From NCBI RefSeq assembly GCF_019970065.1, contig NZ_JAHXYH010000002.1, forward strand, positions 372,001-436,000: a DNA stretch of 64,000 nucleotides, given 5' to 3'. A model generated the notes under the pieces. It worked only from the letters and a program-made list of their open reading frames with translations, was not told the DNA's origin and did no database searches. The position numbers and the translations under genes are program-made. Positions 1 through 7,148 of the stretch are shown here, one piece after another. The DNA comes from Chryseobacterium sp. OSA05B. GTDB taxonomy: Bacteria; Bacteroidota; Bacteroidia; Flavobacteriales; Weeksellaceae. Every line of letters starts with the position of its first letter. Positions within the stretch are counted from its first letter, which is position 1.

Positions 1-623
1 TATTTTACGATTCCTACGGAATTTTTTGCGTTTAATTTAAGGAGGATCCTTTTGCGGTGGGTTTCGACGGTATTGATACTTATAAAAAGTTTTTCAGAAA
101 TATCTTTGCTGCTAAATCCGTCGCATATCAGTTTAAGGATCTCCATTTCTCTGCGCGTTAAAGGCTCTTTGATATGAGGATTTGGTTTTCCTTCCTCGCT
201 GCTGATAAAGTTGATCATTCTTTCTTTGGCGTTGTCGCAGATGTAGATCTCATTTAAAAGCAGGGCATTTATGGATTTCAGGAATTCATCATATCTGCTG
301 TTTTTGTCAAGATAGCTCTTTATACCTTTGTTAAAAAGCTTCCGGATGTCAATCATATCATAACTATTGCCTATGACAATAATCTTGATGTTTTTGTCTT
401 TTGAGGTAATGTCTTCTACAAGTCTGAAAATATCTGTCAGCATCAGCATATTGGAGCTTATAACCAGAATTTCAGGGGGATCATCTTTTAATTGTTTAAA
501 TAAGGGTTCATAAGAGTTACAAATGTCAATCGTGTTAAAAATTTTGCTCTGTGAGAGCAGTTTTGATAAACCTTCTGTATAGAGTAGTGGCTCATCAAAA
601 ATGGTTAATCTCGGTTTCATCAT
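1..623 (-). CDS. LuxR/NarL-type response regulator, 3' end outside window
   Basis: The first 207 codons are visible; the gene runs off the left edge. I translated it from the minus strand, starting at a double ATG (MMKPRLTIFDEP). Residues 1-120 form a receiver-like domain and residues 155-207 a LuxR-type helix-turn-helix (EPLTRREMEILKLICDGFSS, then NTVETHRKRI). The acidic pair of strand 1 is present (D10, E11) and a lysine lies in SYLDKN, but the phosphoacceptor strand reads EILVISSNM, with Ser where Asp is expected. It may therefore act without phosphorylation. No adjacent histidine kinase is visible. The family is clear; the target is unknown. Confidence 0.85.
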   Translation of the reverse strand, partial: MMKPRLTIFDEPLLYTEGLSKLLSQSKIFNTIDICNSYEPLFKQLKDDPPEILVISSNMLMLTDIFRLVEDITSKDKNIKIIVIGNSYDMIDIRKLFNKGIKSYLDKNSRYDEFLKSINALLLNEIYICDNAKERMINFISSEEGKPNPHIKEPLTRREMEILKLICDGFSSKDISEKLFISINTVETHRKRILLKLNAKNSVGIVK

Positions 624-848
624 GGTTAGTTTTGTTTATATAAAAATATAAAAAAAACTTTACATTTTACGTATAAATAGCAATTAATTGTAATTTTTTA
701 CATAAATAATGATTATAAAATTGAAATTTTATTGATTATTTGATAAATAATTCTCTTATTGTGGAGTTTTGAACTTAAATTTTAGAGTTATTATAGTTAA
801 TATGTTGTATTAGTGGTAGTTTTGATGATAGTGAATTTAAAATAAAAA

Positions 849-1319
849 TTATTTAACTAACACGGTAGGGATATGTTTCACCGGAAAATTCACCGACCGG
901 GCAATAAAACAAAACTGACCTGCCTTATGATGGAGCTCCTTCGCTTTTTGAATCATTGATTCTTCTGTAACGCTAACTGTGGGATATAATATAACCTCAG
1001 TGAAATGACCACTGCCGTTAGTTGTTTCAGTCATAATTACTGTAGCTTCGTCTGTATAATCTGTCACGATGATTCCTTCTTCAGAACAGAAATGAAGATA
1101 CCAGAGCATGTGGCAGGAAGAAAGTGAAGAAAGAAAAAGATCTTCAGGATTGTGTTTCGTTTTGTCCCCACGAAAAGCGGGATCAGAAGAACCCTCAATA
1201 ACTGCTTTATTTTCAATATGGATGGTATAGCTCCTTTCGTAGTTTCTATAGCTGCTGGTGCCGGTTCCTTGGTTTCCTGTCCAGTGAATGGCGGTCTTGT
1301 AATGATGTTCCTTGCTCAT
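849..1319 (-). CDS. OsmC/Ohr-family peroxiredoxin-like protein
   Basis: A 156-residue cytoplasmic protein of the OsmC fold. Members reduce organic hydroperoxides with two cysteines. Both expected cysteines are visible: one in LSSLSSCHMLWYLHF near residue 69 on the central helix, the other in GQFCFIARSVNFPV near residue 136. The N-terminal HWTGNQGTGTSSYRNYERSY is typical of the OsmC (not Ohr) branch found in Bacteroidota. Length is normal. It is transcribed alone or with the membrane gene upstream on the same strand (22 bp gap). The physiological substrate cannot be read from the sequence. Confidence 0.88.
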   Translation of the reverse strand: MSKEHHYKTAIHWTGNQGTGTSSYRNYERSYTIHIENKAVIEGSSDPAFRGDKTKHNPEDLFLSSLSSCHMLWYLHFCSEEGIIVTDYTDEATVIMTETTNGSGHFTEVILYPTVSVTEESMIQKAKELHHKAGQFCFIARSVNFPVKHIPTVLVK

Positions 1320-1341
1320 TGTTGTATATTTTTGTAATTAT

Positions 1342-1794
1342 TTATAGTTGTAAAATGATTTCTATTGCCGTGGCTGTTCTTCCCAAATGAACTGATATCC
1401 TGAATTCAGGACAGCTTGTATTTCCCAGTCTCTTTTCAACCGAATGATCTGGTCCGGCATTGTAAGCAATTGAAACAGCCAATCCGGAAATAATGATGGC
1501 CAGTCCCCAAATGGTGATATTTAAAAATTTTGGAATCTTTACGGTAAAAAGATATTTATGGATTAGAAATAAAATCAGCGTCCATAGTAAAATCTGTATG
1601 AAAAAGTCGGCTAAGAATTCTGTGATGAAAATCTGGTAAGATAATGAAGTGTGCCATCCATCAGCAATGAAGGGAAAAGGAAATCCTGACATGGCTGTGT
1701 TGCCAGCATCTACCGGAAGCACAAACCACCATTTTGTAAAAAGGGTCATGGCAATCACTGTTAATGGAACTGATTGTATAGCTAAGCGTTTCAT
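1342..1794 (-). CDS. Unrecognised membrane protein
   Basis: A 150-residue protein I do not recognise. It has hydrophobic segments at about residues 5-28, 58-82 and 92-112. A loop (about 29-55) contains Trp and Pro residues (GFPFPFIADGWHTSLSY), and the soluble C-terminus contains one Cys. The order suggests an inner-membrane protein with three helices. It lies 22 bp upstream of osmC on the same strand and just downstream of the rng terminator, so it probably forms a small transcription unit with osmC. Confidence 0.6.
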   Translation of the reverse strand: MKRLAIQSVPLTVIAMTLFTKWWFVLPVDAGNTAMSGFPFPFIADGWHTSLSYQIFITEFLADFFIQILLWTLILFLIHKYLFTVKIPKFLNITIWGLAIIISGLAVSIAYNAGPDHSVEKRLGNTSCPEFRISVHLGRTATAIEIILQL

Positions 1795-1819
1795 GGGCTT
1801 ATTTTACAGCAATTTAACG

Positions 1820-1848
1820 AAAAAACCTCCAGCACAAAGCTGAAGGTT
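1820..1848 (-). terminator. Intrinsic terminator after rng
   Basis: On the minus strand a stem AACCTTCAGC/GCTGGAGGTT (one mismatch) around a 5-nt loop is followed by a T run. It sits 11 bp beyond the rng stop codon. Confidence 0.75.
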
Positions 1849-1858
1849 TAAATTTTGT

Positions 1859-3418
1859 CTAATTAGAATATCCAATCAATTCTTCTTTTTTCGAATTGTA
1901 AATTTTGTATTCTAAATATTTGAAAGAGTCCCGTGGGATAATGGTTACCCATTTTTTGTATTTTATAAACCATCTCATCTGGATGCTTTTAAGACCTTTG
2001 GTAAGGTAAGCTTCCACGAAAGGGTGTACATGAAGATAAAGTTTTCCTTTATCTTTCTGTATAATATTTCTTATGGTTTCTTCCATTCTTTCCACAACAA
2101 CGATTGGAGCTGTGATTTCTCCGTCTTTGTTTGGATTTTCTTCTTTGGTTTCAATCTGTTTTTCCGGGCGGTTTCTTTGTCTGGTAATCTGGATCAATCC
2201 AAATTTGCTCGGTGGAAGAATTTTGTGGCGTGCTTTGTCACGTTTCATTTCTTCTTTCAAATGTTCAAACAGATCTCTTCTGTGGTCAGGATTCTGCATA
2301 TCGATGAAATCGATTACAATGATGCCTCCCATATCTCGGAGACGAAGCTGTCGGGCAATCTCGGTAGCTGCCATTTTGTTCACGTTCATTGCGTGTTCCT
2401 TATTGGCGGAGTTTCCGGTAGTGATATTGTTTCCCGAGTTGACGTCAATCACGTGAAGGGCTTCTGTGTGCTCAATAACGAGATAAGCACCTTTTGAACT
2501 TGGAATATTAACGTGTTTTCCAAAACTCTGTTTGAGTTGTTTTTCAACGTTGTAATATTCGAGAAGAGGAATGTGGGAATTATAAAACTGAACAATATTC
2601 TTTTTTTCCGGGGCTATGACCTCCACGTAGTTGGTCATTTCGTCTACCATCTGCTCATCGTCGCAGATAATACTCACGAAATCCTGGTTGAAATTGTCCC
2701 TTAAAATAGCTGAAGCTTTATCTTCTTCGCTTAAAACTCTGGCCGGAACCTTACTTTTCTGAATGTTTTTGAATGTAGTTTCCCATTTCTGGATCAGCTG
2801 ATTCATATCATTGTGAAGGTCTGCTACTTTTTTTCCTTCCGCTACCGTTCTTATAATGACTCCAAAACCTTCCGGCTTGATGCTGTCGATAAGGGTTTTC
2901 AGTCTTTCTTTTTCCTCAGTGGTTCTGATTTTTTTGGAAATGGAAACTTTGTTGTCGAAAGGGATCAGGACCAGAAAACGGCCTGTCAAAGAAACCTGGG
3001 TAGAGATCCTGGGACCTTTTGTAGAAATAGGTTCTTTGGTGATCTGAAGCAGAACGAGATCGTCTTTTGCGATGACTTTATCTACGGTTCCGTTTTTGTC
3101 TATTTCGGGTTGTATCTCGAAATTTTTTAAGCTTGAAGTGCTCTGTTTTTTAGAAATAGTATCTTTTAAAAACTTTCTGTACGTAAGATACTGAGGCCCC
3201 AGATCCTGATAATGCAGGAATGCATCCTTATCGTATCCGATATTTACGAATGCTGCATTCAGGTTAGGTGCCAGTTTTTTTACTCTTCCTACAAACAGAT
3301 CTCCAACTATAAATTCGCTTTTGTCTTCTTGCTCATGAAGTTCACATAGTCTTCCGTCTTCCAGTAGTGCAATCTTTGTAAGATCATCTTCATGCGAAAC
3401 TATTAGTTCTTTCTTCAT
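1859..3418 (-). CDS. rng: Ribonuclease G (RNase E/G family)
   Basis: A 519-residue endoribonuclease, expected to cut single-stranded A/U-rich RNA in rRNA maturation and mRNA turnover. An S1 RNA-binding segment occupies roughly residues 36-130 (FIVGDLFVGRVKKL, then NAAFVNIGYDKDAFLH). The two catalytic metal-binding aspartates lie in LHVIDVNSGNN (D325) and GGIIVIDFIDM (D370). After the RQRNRPE motif, where E. coli RNase E/G has the CPxC zinc link, this protein reads ETKEENPNKDGE with no cysteine. Length fits RNase G rather than RNase E. It lies downstream of the small basic protein and HU on the same strand, a layout that suggests a growth-related cluster. Confidence 0.95.
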   Translation of the reverse strand: MKKELIVSHEDDLTKIALLEDGRLCELHEQEDKSEFIVGDLFVGRVKKLAPNLNAAFVNIGYDKDAFLHYQDLGPQYLTYRKFLKDTISKKQSTSSLKNFEIQPEIDKNGTVDKVIAKDDLVLLQITKEPISTKGPRISTQVSLTGRFLVLIPFDNKVSISKKIRTTEEKERLKTLIDSIKPEGFGVIIRTVAEGKKVADLHNDMNQLIQKWETTFKNIQKSKVPARVLSEEDKASAILRDNFNQDFVSIICDDEQMVDEMTNYVEVIAPEKKNIVQFYNSHIPLLEYYNVEKQLKQSFGKHVNIPSSKGAYLVIEHTEALHVIDVNSGNNITTGNSANKEHAMNVNKMAATEIARQLRLRDMGGIIVIDFIDMQNPDHRRDLFEHLKEEMKRDKARHKILPPSKFGLIQITRQRNRPEKQIETKEENPNKDGEITAPIVVVERMEETIRNIIQKDKGKLYLHVHPFVEAYLTKGLKSIQMRWFIKYKKWVTIIPRDSFKYLEYKIYNSKKEELIGYSN

Positions 3419-3652
3419 TTTGTTATAAGATAAAAATTATTAAGATTATGGGGAAATGGCGTGTTTTTTAGCAAATAAATAATATTAAATATAAGAATTT
3501 TGAATGAAAATGCTCTATCTTTTTAAAAATATATGCAAAAGCCTTTGTTTTCCGTAGCATCTTATGGTTGCAAACAAAAATATAGTCGGTGAAGTTTAAA
3601 TAATTAAAAACACCAACTATATTATTATATTGTAAATCTCGAGAAAAAGAGA

Positions 3653-3742
3653 TTATTTTTTCTTATGTCTGTTTGCTCTTCTTCTTTTCTTTCTCTTGTG
3701 AGTTGCAACCTTGTGTCTTTTTCTTTTCTTTCCGCTTGGCAT
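3653..3742 (-). CDS. 29-residue highly basic protein, probable small ribosomal protein
   Basis: A short ORF, ATG at 3742 and TAA at 3655-3653, encoding MPSGKKRKRHKVATHK and then an Arg/Lys-rich tail ending HKKK. More than half of the residues are Lys, Arg or His and there is no hydrophobic core. This composition, an exact start-to-stop frame between HU and rng, and my memory of identical-looking small ORFs in other Flavobacteriia point to a structural small ribosomal protein. It could be the Bacteroidota-specific bL38 described from the Flavobacterium johnsoniae ribosome; I have not verified that identity. It lies 42 bp after the HU stop and upstream of rng. Confidence 0.75.
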   Translation of the reverse strand: MPSGKKRKRHKVATHKRKKRRRANRHKKK

Positions 3743-3784
3743 AATTTTAATTTTTTAGTAACTAGTTAATATTCAGTTAATGTT

Positions 3785-4075
3785 TTATTTTACTGCGACT
3801 TTAGTTTTTACTTTCTCAACAAAAGATTTTGAAGGTTTGAAAGCAGGAATGTTATGAGCAGGAATCTCAATTGCAGTGTTCTTAGAAATATTTCTTCCTG
3901 TTTTAGCAGCTCTTGTTTTAATGATAAAAGATCCAAAACCTCTCAGATAAACGTTATCCCCATTATACATAGAAGTCCTGATCTCCTGCATAAAAGCTTC
4001 TACAACTTTCTGTGTTTCATTCTTTTCTGTTCCCAACTTATTTGAGATGGTGTTTACCAATTCTGCCTTTGTCAT
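3785..4075 (-). CDS. HU-family DNA-binding protein
   Basis: A 96-residue histone-like protein that bends and compacts DNA as a dimer. It begins MTKAELVNTISNKLG. The beta-arm region RGFGSFIIKTRAAKTGRNI and the DNA-inserting Pro in PAHNIPAFKPSKSF are present. Length is normal for HU/IHF (about 90-100). The start ATG at 4075 is the only plausible one. It is the first gene of a minus-strand series with the basic 29-residue protein and rng. Confidence 0.95.
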   Translation of the reverse strand: MTKAELVNTISNKLGTEKNETQKVVEAFMQEIRTSMYNGDNVYLRGFGSFIIKTRAAKTGRNISKNTAIEIPAHNIPAFKPSKSFVEKVKTKVAVK

Positions 4076-4213
4076 TTCCTTTTTTAATTTTAAATTTTAG
4101 GTGTGCAAATTTAGTTAAAAAAATTGAATACTAGCAAATTAGTGGCAAAATATTTTTGTTTAAAGAGTTGGAGTTTTCTTGTTTACCCAATATTAATATT
4201 ACATTAAATCTCT

Positions 4214-4885
4214 CTACATGCTGGAATTATAGTAGCCGTTTTCTACACAGAACCGGATAAGATGCAGTTTTGTTTTCAGCCCAAGTTTTTCCGTCAACCT
4301 ATTGATATAGGTGTCAATGGTCCGTGTGCTGAGGTTCAGTTTTTCTGCAATTTCCTTGTTGCTGTATCCTTCGTAGCAGAATTTCATCAGCTGGATTTCG
4401 GTAGGGCTGAGCTCTTCCTGGCCTTTTTTCTGCCTTTCCATATAGTTCTGTACAGCGAGTGGCTGTTGCTCCCATTCTTTGGAATATTTCTCATAATCGA
4501 AGCTGTCAGAAGCAATGCTGCCTTTGATGAGATCTTTTATAATCGTACTCTTTTTCTCGCAGTAATAGATATTGGGTATTTTTGAAAGGATCTCAGCCAT
4601 ATCTTCCTGATAGGTGCTGGAATAAGTAACGATAGGAGTTTCCGTATTGTTTTTGCGGATGTATTTGATTGCTTCTATTCCGCTTAATACGGGCATAAAA
4701 AGTTCTATGATAAACACGTCTTCCTGTCTCCTGTAAATCCTGTTCACAAGCTCATGGCCGTTGTTACAGTCATTCAGAAGCATATAGAATGGGTTTTCCA
4801 TAAGCGTTTTAATCATGATCTTCTTGAAATAGAAGTCGCTGTCTGCTATAGAAAACCTTATTGTGTTTGATAATAATTTACTCAC
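4214..4885 (-). CDS. LuxR-type response regulator with Glu at the phosphoacceptor site, divergent from T6SS operon
   Basis: A 223-residue regulator. A receiver domain occupies about residues 8-125 and a LuxR-type HTH about 158-220 (LSPTEIQLMKFCYEGYSNKE, then STRTIDTYINRL). The phosphoacceptor strand reads VFIIELFMPVLSG, placing Glu61 where a phosphorylatable Asp normally sits; Asp-to-Glu often mimics the phosphorylated state. A conserved-type Lys is at 111 (CEKKS). The gene faces the T6SS envelope operon across a 180-bp gap, so it is the best local candidate to control T6SS genes; that role is inferred from position only. Confidence 0.88.
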   Translation of the reverse strand: MSKLLSNTIRFSIADSDFYFKKIMIKTLMENPFYMLLNDCNNGHELVNRIYRRQEDVFIIELFMPVLSGIEAIKYIRKNNTETPIVTYSSTYQEDMAEILSKIPNIYYCEKKSTIIKDLIKGSIASDSFDYEKYSKEWEQQPLAVQNYMERQKKGQEELSPTEIQLMKFCYEGYSNKEIAEKLNLSTRTIDTYINRLTEKLGLKTKLHLIRFCVENGYYNSSM

Positions 4886-4979
4886 TTTTAATATCGATTT
4901 GGTATAAGATATTTAAAATTCAGAGGCCTAATTTAGGAAAAACTTATGAAAGTGGAAATTAAACTTAGGTTAATTAGGG

Positions 4980-5005
4980 TTTTCCCGAAATTACCTTAGG
5001 GAAAA
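4980..5005. promoter_or_regulatory. Inverted repeat between the regulator and the T6SS operon
   Basis: TTTTCCC (4980-4986) and GGGAAAA (4999-5005) are perfect inverted copies around a 12-nt centre, GAAATTACCTTA. It lies in the divergent gap between the LuxR-type regulator and the TssO-like gene, 60 bp before that gene's start. It may be an operator for the divergent regulator. A G+C-poor 7-bp palindrome can also arise by chance in this AT-rich DNA. Confidence 0.4.
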
Positions 5006-5065
5006 TACGTATTGTACATAAAATTTTTTTTTTATATTTTCACAGGCCAAACAAATTGCAAATAT

Positions 5066-5599
5066 ATGTCTTCTAACAGGGAAAAAAAATTAAACAAATC
5101 TGACGTCAGAGCGGGCATTTGGAAGTTTATTCTATCCTTCGCCGTTCTTTCTGTAGTATCTTTTCTGTGTTTATTTCTCTTTTTCAAAAGCTACAGTATA
5201 CAGCGGGAAAGAATCGCCATAGAAGCAGAGGCTTATAAAGACCTGATGCGTCGCGGCGATATGCTAAGGGAGCATGTAGAAAATATCTACAACAAAATGA
5301 GCCAGCTTAATGAAGGTAAGGTAAAGAGTGAAAGCTTTCTTAAAACCAGCATTATGGATGATGTAGCGGATGCAAGAGAAGCCATAGGTAAGGACAGTGC
5401 CGATAATTTTAAACATTATGCAGTGCTGATGAAACAGATAGGGCCAATGCTGACCTTAAAGAACAATATTCTGGAGGTAGAGTACGATAAAAAGATGGTT
5501 CTCAGAGATCTTGATGAATGTTTACAGAAGATGAAAAGAGCTAATAATGAGCTTAAAAAAGATCCTACGAGGCATTTTGAAGGACCAAAAGGAAGATAA
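5066..5599 (+). CDS. tssO: T6SSiii membrane subunit, TssO-like
   Basis: A 177-residue protein. One membrane helix (about residues 20-40, FILSFAVLSVVSFLCLFLFF) follows a basic N-terminus, then a long alpha-helical, probably coiled-coil periplasmic part with many Glu/Lys/Met. This fits the TssO type of subunit seen only in Bacteroidota T6SSiii. I start at 5066 (MSSNREKK); the frame stays open back to 5012, but that extension would put a second hydrophobic stretch ahead of the basic segment. It is the first gene of a four-gene operon (20, 50 and 45 bp gaps) of envelope components. Confidence 0.72.
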   Translation: MSSNREKKLNKSDVRAGIWKFILSFAVLSVVSFLCLFLFFKSYSIQRERIAIEAEAYKDLMRRGDMLREHVENIYNKMSQLNEGKVKSESFLKTSIMDDVADAREAIGKDSADNFKHYAVLMKQIGPMLTLKNNILEVEYDKKMVLRDLDECLQKMKRANNELKKDPTRHFEGPKGR

Positions 5600-5619
5600 T
5601 TTAGAAAAAAAGAAAACTT

Positions 5620-6144
5620 ATGCAGGGACATATTACATTATCCAAAAAAGAAAGGCATTATCAGTTTCTTTATTTAATACTGATGCTTTTAGCCGCTATG
5701 GTATTCCTCGGGGTCATCTTTCTAAAAGGATTTGAATCTCCATTTTCAGATGAAGATGTCAGAGGATTAGAGAGTATCGAACAGAAAAAAGCGTTCGAAA
5801 GCAAACAGAAGCTCATACAGCCTGTAATGGACAGCGCCTATATAAGGATCAGCAGAATCAAAGATAAAGCTCCGGAACCATTTGTGGAGGATAATATCTC
5901 TCATGATATCAATGGTATTGCGAGCTATTTTCATGGGAACGATGTCGTGGATATCCGTAAAGATGCATATCCGCAGATCGCGAAATTCTACAAAATGTAT
6001 TTTGACGACAAAAAAATTATTTCTATAACTACAGAAGATGTAAACAGATTTGAAAAAGAGGTTGAAGACTGTAGAATTGGCTTTAAAAATAAGCAGAGCT
6101 ATATTAATGAAAGAGAAAATGCAAGGAGGGAAAGAACTCAGTAA
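5620..6144 (+). CDS. T6SSiii small membrane subunit (TssO/TssQ-like)
   Basis: A 174-residue protein with the same plan as its neighbour: a short basic N-terminus, one helix at about residues 16-36 (FLYLILMLLAAMVFLGVIFL), then a charged helical periplasmic domain of about 135 residues. It starts 20 bp after the preceding stop. Placement inside the TssO-PKD-TssR operon makes a T6SSiii envelope-complex role likely. Published naming (TssO, TssP, TssQ) for these small subunits cannot be settled by eye, so no symbol is given. Confidence 0.62.
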   Translation: MQGHITLSKKERHYQFLYLILMLLAAMVFLGVIFLKGFESPFSDEDVRGLESIEQKKAFESKQKLIQPVMDSAYIRISRIKDKAPEPFVEDNISHDINGIASYFHGNDVVDIRKDAYPQIAKFYKMYFDDKKIISITTEDVNRFEKEVEDCRIGFKNKQSYINERENARRERTQ

Positions 6145-6194
6145 TCTAAAGAAATAAACATTAAAGGAATAAAACACATCACAATCACTTAACT

Positions 6195-7103
6195 ATGAAT
6201 TATTTTCAAAAAAACAAAAAGAACATTATTATCGGTGTTATCGCAACGCTGCTCATTGCAGCCCTCGTTGCGCTATGGCTGCAGAAAAAAGTCATCCATT
6301 CTGCCGATGATATTGTAGGAATCGTGAACCCAACCTCATTATCAGTAGGAGATACGCTGTTATTTGAGGACAAAACCCAGTTCGCCAAGACGAAAAGATG
6401 GAATTTTGGAGACGGAACAACCTCTGACAAAAGCACAGGGATCCACTTTTACAACAAACCGGGGTATTATCTGATAAGCTTAATTATCGATAGCAAGTAT
6501 ACCAAAACCTTCCCGGTCATGGTATCGTCCAGACCCCAGAAAGTAAAAGACACAATAAAGAGCATTACGCTGATTGAAGCTCAGTCAGAAGCCAGACAGC
6601 TTGAAAATGTACAGTTCCGTGCTGTTTCTGATGCAACACGTTTTGCATGGAAATTTGGAGAAACAGGAAATACAGATTCCAAAGAAAAAGTAGCTTTCTA
6701 TTCTTACAAAAAACCTGGAGATTACCGTGTGGCATTATATACAGAGGAAAACGAGGAGCCTATTTATCACAACATCAGAATTCTTCCCGCCTATAATTCC
6801 TTAGAAGAGGAGGCGGTACCTGTAGAAGATTCTTACAAAAAGATTGACGACGATTTCAAATACCACCTTCAGCAGATTGCCAACGGGAACAGTTTTAATA
6901 TGCATTACAACTACCTGTTGAATAAGTATCTGTGTAACAATGAAAATACAGTGGTAAAAGTAAGCGACAGCAAAGCCAATAATTTCTACATGTATTGTGC
7001 CGGACTTCAGTTTGATAAAAACGTTGTGATCCAGACCGTAAAAGTTAACTTGGACGACAAACAAACTTGTGTAACAAAAGTTGACATCAACCAAAGCAAA
7101 TAA
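6195..7103 (+). CDS. T6SSiii envelope protein with PKD domain (TssP candidate)
   Basis: A 302-residue protein with a single membrane anchor (residues 11-29), so most of it lies in the periplasm. Residues 41-110 form a PKD domain with the signature RWNFGDGTTSDKS; residues 120-200 form a second PKD-like beta-sandwich (FAWKFGETGN, KKPGDYRVALY). The C-terminal 100 residues contain several cysteines (YLCNNEN, MYCAGL, QTCVTK). Position between the small membrane subunit and TssR suggests a periplasm-spanning connector of the T6SSiii trans-envelope complex. Which of the TssN-TssR names applies is uncertain. Confidence 0.68.
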   Translation: MNYFQKNKKNIIIGVIATLLIAALVALWLQKKVIHSADDIVGIVNPTSLSVGDTLLFEDKTQFAKTKRWNFGDGTTSDKSTGIHFYNKPGYYLISLIIDSKYTKTFPVMVSSRPQKVKDTIKSITLIEAQSEARQLENVQFRAVSDATRFAWKFGETGNTDSKEKVAFYSYKKPGDYRVALYTEENEEPIYHNIRILPAYNSLEEEAVPVEDSYKKIDDDFKYHLQQIANGNSFNMHYNYLLNKYLCNNENTVVKVSDSKANNFYMYCAGLQFDKNVVIQTVKVNLDDKQTCVTKVDINQSK

Positions 7104-7148
7104 TAGGATCCGGATTTCCGGACACACCAATCATTAAAATAAAATAGG

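Noticed and set aside
5012..5065. Upstream extension of the TssO-like protein.
   Set aside because: It adds a second hydrophobic stretch ahead of the basic N-terminus and is translated from the T-rich promoter region.
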